From NCBI GenBank assembly GCA_016873115.1, contig VGYB01000006.1, forward strand, positions 1-64,000: a stretch of 64,000 bases of DNA, written 5' to 3'. The translations under genes were made by a program, and so were the position numbers. This DNA is from Planctomycetota bacterium (GTDB taxonomy: Bacteria > Planctomycetota > Phycisphaerae > Phycisphaerales > SM1A02). Below, in pieces: positions 56,213-64,000 of this stretch. The notes beneath the pieces are model-generated. The model saw only the letters and a program-made list of their open reading frames with translations, searched no databases and was not told where the DNA came from. Within the stretch, counting starts at the first letter, position 1; each line of letters opens with the position of its first letter.

Positions 56213-57804
56213 GGCAAGGTTCCCGCGCTGGCGGCAACGGCAACCGGCTCACCGAGGAGGATCGGTCGAAGCGCCCGGTCGCAGGCGAGCCGACGCGCCC
56301 CGAGTGGCGACTCATCCGCCGGAGGTTCGTGCAGCCAGGCCCAGAGCGAGGGCAGCGCCAGTGCGGCCCAGATGCGCTCGTCGGCACTGGCATGCTCATG
56401 CCGCGACAAGCGTGATGCAGCCAGCACGGCGAGTGTGCCACGGCTCGCCAGCGTTGCATCAAGCGTGAGTTGAGTGAGTTCAGCGGGTCTGAGTCGGCTC
56501 AGGCAGCGCTCAAGGAGGTCGGGCGCCACCCCGCGCAGGAGTTCGATGGTCCAGCCTGCCTCGACGGCCGCATCGAGGGCCTGGATCGCCAGCTCAATGC
56601 CCATGCGAGCACGCGCGTGGATGGTGCCAAGCCCATCCTGAGCACGGAGCACCAGAGCCGTGAGCGTGACCGCGTCACGCGCTTCGACGGCCTGGCGCAC
56701 GGCAAGCCATGGTGGTTCGTGGGCGATCTGATCGACGGCCGCGCCATGCGGGACGAGTTCGAACCGACCGAAGCTGACGATCGCCTGATCCCGATCGTGA
56801 CCCACGATCCGGACGCGGCGCGGTGCGCGCGATGGAGGATCGACTGGCTGCGGCGCGATGAACGGACCCGCCACATCGACTGGATCGACAGCCGGCGGCA
56901 AGGCAGCCGGTGGGGGACCAGCGGGCCACGGCTGCCACTCGATGATGGCGTGCAAGCCGGGAGTGGTTGGTATCCACCGCACGGGCCGGAATCGCTCGGC
57001 ACGGTCCGTGAGGGAGCCATGATGCACGAGCGTGTAGGCCGTGGGATCATGCCAGCGAAGAGGACCGCGATCGAGGTCGATCGACTGCAGGCACGACCGG
57101 ATCGGCGAAAGGGCCTGCGAGCCGGTCGATCGCCACCGTGACACCCACTGCTGCACACGCATCGCATCGAAGGTGTCGAACATGTCATCGGGGTTGGCAA
57201 GGATCGGGGCCGAGGCGGGCCATGGCTCGGTATGCGATTGCCCCGAGAAATCGAGTGCGTGTCCGCCCCCGCGATCCCATCGCAGCGTGAGCCCCCATGG
57301 CAAGAGCGGGAAATCGAGCTCGGCTGGCATGAGTGCCGGCTCGAAGCGTTCGGCGATGGCCGTGGTGGACGCGCCGTCACTTTCGATGATCCAGTCGATG
57401 GCGACCGCCGGTTCGGGCCCGGCGCTGCACAGCCGCTCGGTGGTGGCACGCACCCGCCAGACCATGCCCGGCGGGCAGGTCCAGCCGGGTTCGATGGACG
57501 CCCGCGAACCGAAGGGGTGCGGTGCCCAAGCGAAGGCCGATCGCCGCACCACCGCGGGTTCACCGTAGGTGTACGACATCGATTGGGCCAGGTCCTGGCT
57601 GGCGCATCCGTGCGCCAGGTCCTGGACGATGAAGGCGGGCAGCAGTGCCGCTTCGACCGACAGCTTGCGAGCGACCAGTCGCGCCCCATCGCGCTCCTCA
57701 TGTGCGCGCTGGAGCATGTCGCGTAGGCGCTCGGCCGCCAGGGCAGATGGGTGCGGTTCACCACCGAGCGCACACCACCAAAGCACCAAGAGAGGCGTGA
57801 CCAT
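56209..57804 (-). CDS. Hypothetical exported protein, second gene of the operon
   Basis: 531 residues, not recognised. The start at 57804 begins one base after the stop of the upstream gene and gives a short hydrophobic signal-like segment (VTPLLVLWWCALGG). The central part is mostly beta with many Trp and Pro; the last 150 residues are helical (ARMGIELAIQALDAAVEAGW, RLRPAELTQLTLDATLAS) and resemble helical-repeat packing. It overlaps the next gene by 4 bases. Position and secretion suggest the three products act together in the cell envelope. Confidence 0.65.
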   Translation of the reverse strand: MVTPLLVLWWCALGGEPHPSALAAERLRDMLQRAHEERDGARLVARKLSVEAALLPAFIVQDLAHGCASQDLAQSMSYTYGEPAVVRRSAFAWAPHPFGSRASIEPGWTCPPGMVWRVRATTERLCSAGPEPAVAIDWIIESDGASTTAIAERFEPALMPAELDFPLLPWGLTLRWDRGGGHALDFSGQSHTEPWPASAPILANPDDMFDTFDAMRVQQWVSRWRSTGSQALSPIRSCLQSIDLDRGPLRWHDPTAYTLVHHGSLTDRAERFRPVRWIPTTPGLHAIIEWQPWPAGPPPAALPPAVDPVDVAGPFIAPQPVDPPSRAPRRVRIVGHDRDQAIVSFGRFELVPHGAAVDQIAHEPPWLAVRQAVEARDAVTLTALVLRAQDGLGTIHARARMGIELAIQALDAAVEAGWTIELLRGVAPDLLERCLSRLRPAELTQLTLDATLASRGTLAVLAASRLSRHEHASADERIWAALALPSLWAWLHEPPADESPLGARRLACDRALRPILLGEPVAVAASAGTLP

Positions 57805-57805
57805 G

Positions 57806-58714
57806 TCACTGCACCGAGAGGCTGATGATGGCCATGCTTGACCAGCTCGCCGATCCATTGTGATCGACGCTGCCTGCACCACCTGCGATGGCCTGGCCTG
57901 CGGCCCGTGCCACATAGGGCCGGTTGGTGAACGCGCAGTACAGGCGGTCGGGGCGGACGGTGACCGAGGCCGAGCCACTGTGCGACCCCACGCCGCTCGT
58001 GGACCAGCTGGAGTTGGCACTCAGGCTGCCCTCGACCGAGTCGTTGAAGACCTCCACGAGGGGTCCGAAGTTGCCGGAGACATCGAAGGCGTTGGCGGCT
58101 TCGTCGTAGCCGACCGATCCGGCGATTGCGAGATCCTCGATCGATGCATTGGCAAGCCCGAGCGAACTGCACGCGCCTGAGGTGGCTGCACTGGCGAAGG
58201 CAGAGCAACCCTGCCGAGCTGCCGTACTGGCGCTGATGTGCAGCGTGGCACCACCCACAGCGGCAAGGCTCAGCAAGCGGGGACACGCCGGGAACCCACC
58301 CGACCAGATCTCACGGCGTGAAGACATGTAGTGCGCGAGGCTGTAGCGCGAGAAGCTGCCCGCGGCCCACATGTTGCTGCGCCCACGCACCGTGAGGCTG
58401 GCCATGGCCAGTTCGGGCTGCGCGGTGGCGCGAGTGGACCAGACCCAGCTCACGAGTCCCTCGTGCAGGCTTCGGTCCTCGGCAAGTGGAAGCGGTGGGT
58501 CGAGGCGTGGTGGTGGCACCTTCACGATCCACTGGCCGATGCCGCATCCGCAGGGGCCCGGTCCCTCGCCGGACGAACCACCGGTCGTGCTGCCATCGCA
58601 TGGCAGCTCCATGAGCGGAGGGCAGGGCGTGTAGCCGCTCGTGGCCAGCACGATGGATGAGGTCGGAACGATCGACAACAGGCAGCCAACGGCTGCGCGA
58701 GTGCATGATGGCAT
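57806..58714 (-). CDS. Hypothetical exported beta-rich protein, first gene of the operon
   Basis: 302 residues, not recognised. A signal peptide (about 1-25) is followed by a Cys/Pro/Gly-rich segment (PCDGSTTGGSSGEGPGPCGCG) and a Ser/Gly/Ala-rich beta region to the end, as in some surface or extracellular matrix proteins. GGGGGA precedes the ATG at 58714 by 6 bases. One base separates its stop from the next start. Codon use and composition are similar to the neighbours, so there is no sign of recent transfer. Confidence 0.6.
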   Translation of the reverse strand: MPSCTRAAVGCLLSIVPTSSIVLATSGYTPCPPLMELPCDGSTTGGSSGEGPGPCGCGIGQWIVKVPPPRLDPPLPLAEDRSLHEGLVSWVWSTRATAQPELAMASLTVRGRSNMWAAGSFSRYSLAHYMSSRREIWSGGFPACPRLLSLAAVGGATLHISASTAARQGCSAFASAATSGACSSLGLANASIEDLAIAGSVGYDEAANAFDVSGNFGPLVEVFNDSVEGSLSANSSWSTSGVGSHSGSASVTVRPDRLYCAFTNRPYVARAAGQAIAGGAGSVDHNGSASWSSMAIISLSVQ

Positions 58715-58830
58715 GTGTGGTCCCCCGAATGTGTGGCGATGGCAGGCCCGATGCCCACCGTTCGAGTCACCCTACGGCATGCACCGTGCCGCGCCGTGAA
58801 ACCCGCGGAAAATTCGCTGCATGAATCGAA

Positions 58831-58904
58831 CACCCCAGGACGGATTCGAACCGTCGACCTGCGGCTTAGAAGGCCGCTGCTCTATCCAACTGAGCTACCG
58901 GGGC
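58831..58904 (-). tRNA. tRNA-Arg (anticodon TCT)
   Basis: A cloverleaf read on the minus strand: acceptor GCCCCGG with CTGGGGT (two G-U pairs), D-arm GCTC/GAGC, anticodon arm GCGGC-CTTCTAA-GCCGC with anticodon TCT (58868-58870), and T-arm GACGG-TTCGAAT-CCGTC. CCA is not encoded. It reads AGA, a rare codon in this GC-rich sequence. Confidence 0.95.
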
Positions 58905-58932
58905 CCGTGCGCACTGTAGCCGCATGGACCGA

Positions 58933-59859
58933 TCATTCCACGGGGCACTCGATGACCCGGCACGAATCGTCGCCGGATTCGGTCTCGGCCTCGCGTGGAG
59001 GCGCAGGCAGGTCGCGAACCATCCATGATCGCGTGGCCGCCCTGGCGATGTTGCGCAGCCATCGATCACGGTTGGTGGGCGATGCCCCCAGATGCGGCGC
59101 CCCACGCACCGCGCGCAAGGGCAGCGGCACCTCGCGAGGCAGGCGTGCAGCGCCCGCCCGCAGTTCCCTTCGGCCGCACTCGATCAATCCCCAACCGGTC
59201 GGGACTTCCCATGGACGGACCATGCCGCGGGGGCAGAAGAGCACGCACCGATCAGCCAGGCGGTATCTGGGCAGCAGCCCGAACTTGATCTCGCCGTAGA
59301 GCGACTCTTCCGTACGACGGAGTTCCGCAAGCGCGGTCCGGTAGGCGGTGATGCGACTCGAGGCGAAGTCCCACTCATCCAGTCCATCGAAGAGCGACGA
59401 TCCCGATCGGCGCAGGTGGGGTTCGTAGACCTTGATGCGGGTTTCCTCGAGTTCGCGGCAGCGCCGCTCGAGGCGATCGCGCTCGGCGAGCAGTTCATCC
59501 ACCTTGCCGGTGTCGCGGAAGAAGTCGGCGCGCGACTGCTTGCACTCGACCGCGATCGTCATGATGGGCTCGCGTGCCGCAGCGGTGCCGTCGAAGAGCG
59601 GGGCATCGAGCTCGGGACGGTGGAAGCGGTGGTCGCGACCATCGAGCCAGCCGGCGACATCGACTCGCCAACGCGGGATCGGTGCGCTGACTTCGGTGGC
59701 GACCACTCGTGCGCCCTGGCGGATGAGCCATTCGCACGCGAGCCACTTCAGTTCCTGGTGGTCGATCGTCTCCAAGCGCTTCTTCAACGCATGCGCGGCC
59801 TCGCCGTGACGGGTTGAGCCCTCGGCACGAAGCATGGTGCAGCGCTCGCTCGATCCCAC
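58933..59859 (-). CDS. Putative PD-(D/E)XK nuclease-like protein
   Basis: 308 residues, not assigned to a named family. Residues about 35-130 look like a restriction-endonuclease fold: a helix with an ELKWLACEWLIRQG start, a strand with RWRVDVAGWL (catalytic Asp), and TIAVECKQSRADFFRDTGK (E-x-K with a following helix). A helical, charged middle (DELLAERDRLERRCRELEE) and a C-terminal domain with LADRCVLFCPRGMV follow. MmcB-like or other DNA-repair nucleases share this core. The start is uncertain (GTG 59859 or ATG 59835; neither has a clear ribosome site). It lies 27 bases downstream of nuoC. Confidence 0.65.
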   Translation of the reverse strand: MGSSERCTMLRAEGSTRHGEAAHALKKRLETIDHQELKWLACEWLIRQGARVVATEVSAPIPRWRVDVAGWLDGRDHRFHRPELDAPLFDGTAAAREPIMTIAVECKQSRADFFRDTGKVDELLAERDRLERRCRELEETRIKVYEPHLRRSGSSLFDGLDEWDFASSRITAYRTALAELRRTEESLYGEIKFGLLPRYRLADRCVLFCPRGMVRPWEVPTGWGLIECGRRELRAGAARLPREVPLPLRAVRGAPHLGASPTNRDRWLRNIARAATRSWMVRDLPAPPREAETESGDDSCRVIECPVE

Positions 59860-59886
59860 GCGCGGGATGACGACGGAGGCGTCCGT

Positions 59887-60447
59887 TCAGGTGCTCTGCC
59901 GCGTGATCGTCTGGTAGTACTCGCGTTCCCCGCGGCCGCGCAGCGGATAGTCCTTGCGCAGCGGGTGGGCGGGGAAGTCCTTCCAGAGCAGGATGCGTCG
60001 AAGGTCAGGGTGACCCTCGAAGCGGATGCCGAACATGTCGTAGACCTCGCGCTCGGGCCACTCCGCACCCGGCCACAGATCCACGACGCTCGGCACGGTC
60101 AAGCCAGGGTCCGGCTGGATGCCTTCGGTCGGCAGCGTCGGCTCGACATAGACCTTCAGGCGGATCCGCAGGTCATGCGCGTATGACGCCAGCAGGTAGA
60201 CGACCGCGAAGCGGCCTGGCTGCGGCGCCGGGTAGTTCAGGTAATCGACGCCGACGACATCACTCAGGAAGCAGTACGCGCAGGCTGGGTCGTCGCGCAG
60301 GAAGCGCGCCACGGCATGCAGGTGCTCCTTCGGCACCACGACGGTCACCTGATCGCGGTAGTTGGCGACGAGGAAGCTGGCATTCGGGAACGCCTTCTTC
60401 AGGAGCGGCAGCGTCGGGTGGTTCGGCACGGTGGGCGCGTCGGACAT
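59887..60447 (-). CDS. nuoC: NADH-quinone oxidoreductase subunit C
   Basis: 186 residues of the 30-kDa subunit of respiratory complex I (peripheral arm). [30 protein letters not shown] and [41 protein letters not shown] are the defining C-subunit motifs. ATG 60447 has TACACT (60456-60461) 8 bases upstream. No other nuo gene is within the window, so it is separated from any complex I operon. Confidence 0.95.
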   Translation of the reverse strand: MSDAPTVPNHPTLPLLKKAFPNASFLVANYRDQVTVVVPKEHLHAVARFLRDDPACAYCFLSDVVGVDYLNYPAPQPGRFAVVYLLASYAHDLRIRLKVYVEPTLPTEGIQPDPGLTVPSVVDLWPGAEWPEREVYDMFGIRFEGHPDLRRILLWKDFPAHPLRKDYPLRGRGEREYYQTITRQST

Positions 60448-60463
60448 GGGGCGAAAGTGTAGC

Positions 60464-60637
60464 CGGGCGCTGGGACGCCGGACGCAGTCCCTCCGGCGCT
60501 GGGACGCCGGACTCAACCTCTCCGGCGCTGGGACGCCGGACTCAACCTCTCCGGCGCTGGGACGCCGGACTCAATCTCTCCGGCGCTGGGACGCCGGACT
60601 CAATCTCTCCGGCGCTGGGACGCCGGACTCAATCAGT
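60464..60637. repeat. Six tandem 29-bp units, each a hairpin
   Basis: Copies start at 60464, 60493, 60522, 60551, 60580 and 60609, exactly 29 bases apart. Each consists of CCGGCG-CTGGGA-CGCCGG (6-bp stem, 6-base loop) plus an 11-base linker (ACTCAACCTCT or ACTCAATCTCT). The first copy is diverged (one stem base and most of the linker) and the last changes only at its end, where the purH stop codon lies. The array fills the space between purH and nuoC. It is not CRISPR: the linkers are nearly identical. Confidence 0.95.
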
Positions 60638-62252
60638 GCCGGAAGTGGCGATCACCCGTCAGGAGGCAGGTGATCCCGCGCGCAGCACAAAGATCCAGGG
60701 TGTCCTGATCGCGCTTGCTGCCGCCGGGGTGCACGATGCACCGCACGCCGGCGTCGGCCAGAAGTGCTGGGCCATCGGCGAATGGGAAGAACGCGTCGCT
60801 TGCCGCAATGGGAAGGCGCGCGGTCCCCAAGCGTGCCGATGCCTTCTCGACCGCGAGTCGGCAGCTGGCAACGCGGTCCATCTGGCCAGCCCCGGCTCCG
60901 AGCAGCGTCGTGCCGTCGGTGATGCAGACCGCATTCGACTTGAGGTGCTTGGCCACCGTGAAGGCGAACCCCGCTCCCGCCAGCATGGCTGCATCGGGAG
61001 CCGGCCCCGCCGCGTGCGTGAAGGCCGCGGGATCGATCGGCTTCGCATCGCGCTCCTGCACCAGCAGTCCGCCGGGCACGCTGCGCAGCGCCAACGCGCC
61101 CGCCAGCGCATGCCGTGTGGCACCGACCGGCAGGAGCCGCACATTCTTCCAGCGTTCACCGAGGATCTTCACCGCCTCGTCGTCAAAGCCCTCGGCCACG
61201 ACGACTTCGAGGAAGCGTTCGCCCTCAGCCATCAGCTTGGCTGCCGCAGCATCCACGCGACGGCTGAACGCCACGATCCCGCCGAACGCCGCGAGCGGAT
61301 CACCGCCGTACGCGCGGTCGAACGCTTCGCGTGCCGAGCCGGCAATCGAAGCCCCGCATGGATTCGTGTGCTTGATCACGGCGCAGGCCTGCGCGGCGGG
61401 ATCGATGTCGACGAGGTCACGCACGAGTTCGAGCGCGGCCGCAGCATCGAGCAGGTTGTTGTAGGAGAGCGGCTTGCCGTGCAGGAGGGGAGCGCCAACC
61501 ACGCTTGCCTCACGCGGGTCGGGATCGCGGTAGACCGCGGCGCGCTGGTGCGGGTTCTCGCCGTAGCGCAACTCTTCGCAGCGGACCCAGCGGCCCTCGA
61601 GGACCGGCGGGAAGTCCGTGTCTTGCGTGCGGCCGAACCACGCGCTGATGGCCGTGTCATAGGCGGCCGTCGCTCGGAACGCCTCGCGGGCCAGCGTGCG
61701 TCGCAGGTCCAGCGTGGTGCAGCCGTCGTGCGCGGCGAGTTCGTTGGCGACGGCGTCGTACTGCGAGGGGTCCGTCACGACCGCCACGAAGCCGTGGTTC
61801 TTTGCCGCGCTGCGCAGCATGCTTGGCCCGCCGATGTCGATGTTCTCGATCGCCTCGCGGTCCGTGCAGCCCGGGCGGCGCACCGTGGCCTCGAACGGGT
61901 AGAGGTTGACGCAGACCAGATCGATCGGCTCGATGCCGTGCTCGGTCATGCTCGCCGCATGCGCGGGATTCGTGCGCACGCCGAGCAGGCCGCCGTGCAC
62001 GCGCGGGTGCAGCGTCTTCACGCGGCCATCGAGCATTTCCGGGAAGCCCGTCAGGTCATCGATCGAGCGGACCTTCAGGCCCGCTGCGATGAGTGCGGCG
62101 GCCGTGCCGCCTGTGGAGACGAGTTCCACGCCTCGCGCCGCAAGCGCCTTGGCGAAGGGGACCAGGTCCCGCTTGTCACTCACGCTCAGGAGCGCTCGGG
62201 TGACGCGTACATGATCGACCACAGGGGCGTCGATGGAAGCGAGACTGGCCAT
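60633..62252 (-). CDS. purH: Bifunctional AICAR transformylase/IMP cyclohydrolase
   Basis: Catalyses the last two steps of de novo purine synthesis. The N-terminal cyclohydrolase (about 1-210) has LLSVSDKRDLVPFAKALA, STGGTAAAL and DGRVKTLHPRVHGG. The transformylase half has RYGENPHQRAA, AYGGDPLAAFGGIVAFSR and the C-terminal HPGGSKRDQD. At 539 residues it is a full-length fusion. AAGGA lies 10 bases before the ATG at 62252. The stop codon sits inside the last unit of the hairpin-repeat array. Confidence 0.97.
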   Translation of the reverse strand: MASLASIDAPVVDHVRVTRALLSVSDKRDLVPFAKALAARGVELVSTGGTAAALIAAGLKVRSIDDLTGFPEMLDGRVKTLHPRVHGGLLGVRTNPAHAASMTEHGIEPIDLVCVNLYPFEATVRRPGCTDREAIENIDIGGPSMLRSAAKNHGFVAVVTDPSQYDAVANELAAHDGCTTLDLRRTLAREAFRATAAYDTAISAWFGRTQDTDFPPVLEGRWVRCEELRYGENPHQRAAVYRDPDPREASVVGAPLLHGKPLSYNNLLDAAAALELVRDLVDIDPAAQACAVIKHTNPCGASIAGSAREAFDRAYGGDPLAAFGGIVAFSRRVDAAAAKLMAEGERFLEVVVAEGFDDEAVKILGERWKNVRLLPVGATRHALAGALALRSVPGGLLVQERDAKPIDPAAFTHAAGPAPDAAMLAGAGFAFTVAKHLKSNAVCITDGTTLLGAGAGQMDRVASCRLAVEKASARLGTARLPIAASDAFFPFADGPALLADAGVRCIVHPGGSKRDQDTLDLCAARGITCLLTGDRHFRH

Positions 62253-62270
62253 GCGATTGGGTCCTTGGGT

Positions 62271-63533
62271 TCAGGGTTCACCGGCATCGTCGTCGGCGGG
62301 TTCGTCGCTGCCTTCGCCTTCGGCCTCGGTGGGCTCAGCCGAGGGCTTCGATGCCGGAATGATCTTGAGGCTGGAGGGCTTGGGCTTCGCGCCCAGCGGC
62401 TCGAGCAGTTGCACGCGGCCGTCGGAGGCGACGATCAGCAGGTTGCCGTCGTTGCCCGCACCGATGGTGAGGTCGTGGGCCCCGCCCATGGGCAAGGTCG
62501 CGACCAGTCCGCCGCGCGAGAGTTCGAGCAGTCGCATCGTGCGGGTTGCACTGTCCACGACCACGATGTTCGGACCGATCGCACCGGCGATCGTGCCGGG
62601 TGCCTCGGCGGCCCAGCGCCGCACGCCGTCCATGTTGCCCTTGGAATCGGTCGCCAGGCAGACGAGGCCTTCTGAAGGGATCTGCACCAGCAGGGCATCA
62701 CCGAAGAGCGAGAGATCGCCGGTGATCGCGCTTTCGGTGAAGTACTTCCAGCGCGTCTTGCCGCTTTGCCGGTCGAGGCAGTACACCGACTGATCGGTGC
62801 TGGCGGCGTAGATGCCAGCCGTGTCTTCGGCGAGACGGCCGAAGACCGGGCCGATGTTGCGCCGCCAGAGCATGCGCGCGTCGTCCTTGATGAAGCCTGC
62901 GACCTCGCCGCTGGTGCCGGCGGCCACGATCTCGTTGCCCACGACCTGCGGGGTCCCTCGGATCGCGCCGTTCACGAGGCCCTGATGGTGGATGACGCCA
63001 AGCAGGGCGTGGAACCACACCACGCGGCCCGATGCACAGGCGAAGATCAGGTACGGCCAGGCCACGGCACAATCGGCGCTCAGGTACTCCTTCGATGGCT
63101 TGCGGCTGATGAGTCCGCCGGTCGTGCCGTCGAGCTGGATGAACTCACTGTCGATCACCACGAACACGCGGTCGCGGCCATCGAGGCGGCCACGATGGAC
63201 GCCCAACACGCGGTCTTGCGGACCGACGACTTCGCTGCGCCAGATCACGGCACCGTCCTGCAGCGAGAGCCGGCTCAATCCGCCGAGCGAGTCGAGCACG
63301 AAGGCACTGTCGCCGCGCATCCAGCCGCGCAGGGCGGTGGTCCCCTCGGTCATGATGAGGCGCTGCTGCCACAGGTGGCGCACGCCCATCTGCTCGATGG
63401 CGGTGGGGCCGAGCACCAGGCTCTTCTCAAGGCGCTCGCGCATCTCCTGAGCGGTCGGGGTCTGGGCCACGACGGGGCTGGCGATGGCGGCCGCGAGGAC
63501 GGCGGAGAGAGCGGCGGTGAGCAAGGTCTTCAT
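62271..63533 (-). CDS. Exported PQQ-like beta-propeller protein (BamB-like)
   Basis: 420 residues. The signal peptide ends VVA before QTPTA. At least seven WD/PQQ-like blades follow, such as YCLDRQSGKTRWKYF and LSLQDGAVIWRSEV. The C-terminal 45 residues are Lys/Pro then Glu/Asp-rich. BamB-type propellers help outer-membrane protein insertion, but the fold is shared with many enzymes, so this role is only possible. No lipobox is present, unlike BamB. TATAGT upstream is a probable -10 box with a leader of about 27 bases. purH follows after 18 bases. Confidence 0.8.
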   Translation of the reverse strand: MKTLLTAALSAVLAAAIASPVVAQTPTAQEMRERLEKSLVLGPTAIEQMGVRHLWQQRLIMTEGTTALRGWMRGDSAFVLDSLGGLSRLSLQDGAVIWRSEVVGPQDRVLGVHRGRLDGRDRVFVVIDSEFIQLDGTTGGLISRKPSKEYLSADCAVAWPYLIFACASGRVVWFHALLGVIHHQGLVNGAIRGTPQVVGNEIVAAGTSGEVAGFIKDDARMLWRRNIGPVFGRLAEDTAGIYAASTDQSVYCLDRQSGKTRWKYFTESAITGDLSLFGDALLVQIPSEGLVCLATDSKGNMDGVRRWAAEAPGTIAGAIGPNIVVVDSATRTMRLLELSRGGLVATLPMGGAHDLTIGAGNDGNLLIVASDGRVQLLEPLGAKPKPSSLKIIPASKPSAEPTEAEGEGSDEPADDDAGEP

Positions 63534-63610
63534 GGGGTTCCGTGGGGGAAGTCAGCACTATATCGGTTGGAGGGCTTGGCCCGGCCTTGCGTCCCATTAC
63601 GCTTGGCCCC

Positions 63611-64000
63611 GTGCGTGCGATCTGGATTCTGGGCATGGCTGCCATCATCGCCCCGGCGTTCCCGGGCCCCGCTGTGGCGTCCGATTCCTCGGCACCCGCA
63701 CAGGTCGTGCCCCAGGCATCGTGGTGGGACCGGACCGAGGGCACCGTCCGCCCCAGCCGCTTCTACGCCATCCGCAGCGACCTCGACCGAACGGTCACGG
63801 CCAGATACGCCGCGCTCCTGGACACGATGTACGGCGAATACACGAGCCGGCTCGAGCACCTGCCCCGGCGCCAGCCCGATGTGCTGGCCGTCTACATGTT
63901 CGCGCGCCAGCAGGACTACCTGAACACGCTGCGCTCTCGCTTTGGCATCGACGGGACCGGCTCGGGTGGCATGTTCTTCGTGAGCCCCAACGGTGCGGGG
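63611..64000 (+). CDS. DUF1570-like exported protein, N-terminal part (runs off the window)
   Basis: 130 codons open to the end of the window. A GTG start at 63611 with TACGCT (63598-63603) 7 bases upstream gives a signal peptide (ILGMAAIIAPAFPGPAVA). Then follow SRFYAIRSDLD, a helix with YAALLDTMYGEYTSRLEHL and VYMFARQQDYLNTLRSRFG...GTGSGGMFFVSP. This order, especially the strand-helix and the G-x-GGMFF turn, is typical of DUF1570 planctomycete proteins related to peptidase-MA-like enzymes. The catalytic HExxH, if present, lies beyond the window. Confidence 0.7.
   Translation, partial: MRAIWILGMAAIIAPAFPGPAVASDSSAPAQVVPQASWWDRTEGTVRPSRFYAIRSDLDRTVTARYAALLDTMYGEYTSRLEHLPRRQPDVLAVYMFARQQDYLNTLRSRFGIDGTGSGGMFFVSPNGAG

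Noticed and set aside
60464-60637. The regular 29-bp repeats as a CRISPR array
   Set aside because: The intervening 11 bases are almost identical in every unit and far too short for spacers, and no cas gene is near. It is a tandem repeat.

Overview
The window is GC-rich bacterial chromosome. The gene content points to the Planctomycetota, most likely Phycisphaerae-like. It has a Tat-exported DUF1501 protein paired with a DUF1549/DUF1553 protein, a planctomycete-type cytochrome fused to leucine-rich repeats, a prepilin-like DUF1559-type protein, and many secreted proteins of unknown role beside ordinary housekeeping genes. This placement is inferred from protein families only; no rRNA gene is present.

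Layout. 1-9025 (minus): ptsI, then rne-dxr-rseP-SDR (RNA decay, isoprenoid precursor synthesis, site-2 protease). 9026-11460: dnaK on the minus strand under a sigma-54-type promoter, with a predicted small RNA on the opposite strand beyond its 3' end. 11500-16140: a HAL2-like phosphatase, a degenerate endonuclease/exonuclease/phosphatase protein, a prepilin-like protein, and an ECF sigma factor with its anti-sigma factor. 16175-26409: ABC-F ATPase, class IV aminotransferase, dnaE, pdxH with an NYN-domain protein, rpsU-rsfS and trmB. 26444-34422: histidine kinase, small conserved-looking proteins, a MacB/FtsX-like permease, a GT-C glycosyltransferase with an MFS transporter, and a glycine-rich exported protein. 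34563-40858: an AMMECR1-like protein, rpsA, a second MFS transporter, a HIT hydrolase and two further predicted structured RNAs, one next to a 27-residue membrane peptide gene. 40892-47798: NatA/NatB-like exporter, lipoprotein, metH. 47872-58714: the planctomycete-specific exported proteins, a deiodinase-like thioredoxin-fold lipoprotein, the cytochrome-LRR protein and a three-gene operon of unknown function. 58831-64000: tRNA-Arg, a nuclease-like protein, nuoC, a tandem hairpin-repeat array, purH, a beta-propeller protein and the start of a DUF1570-like gene.

A recurring regulatory theme is a TAnnnT -10 box placed 6-9 bases before the start codon, usually with no Shine-Dalgarno sequence, at 18 genes. 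It implies widespread leaderless or near-leaderless mRNAs. The same box spaced 6 bases before a 22-bp terminal helix (40036-40252) supports a previously unannotated RNA gene of about 217 nt. The strongest candidates for something new are the three predicted RNAs (9251-9356, about 36315-36585, 40036-40252), the leaderless architecture, the sigma-54 control of dnaK, and the hairpin-repeat array upstream of nuoC.
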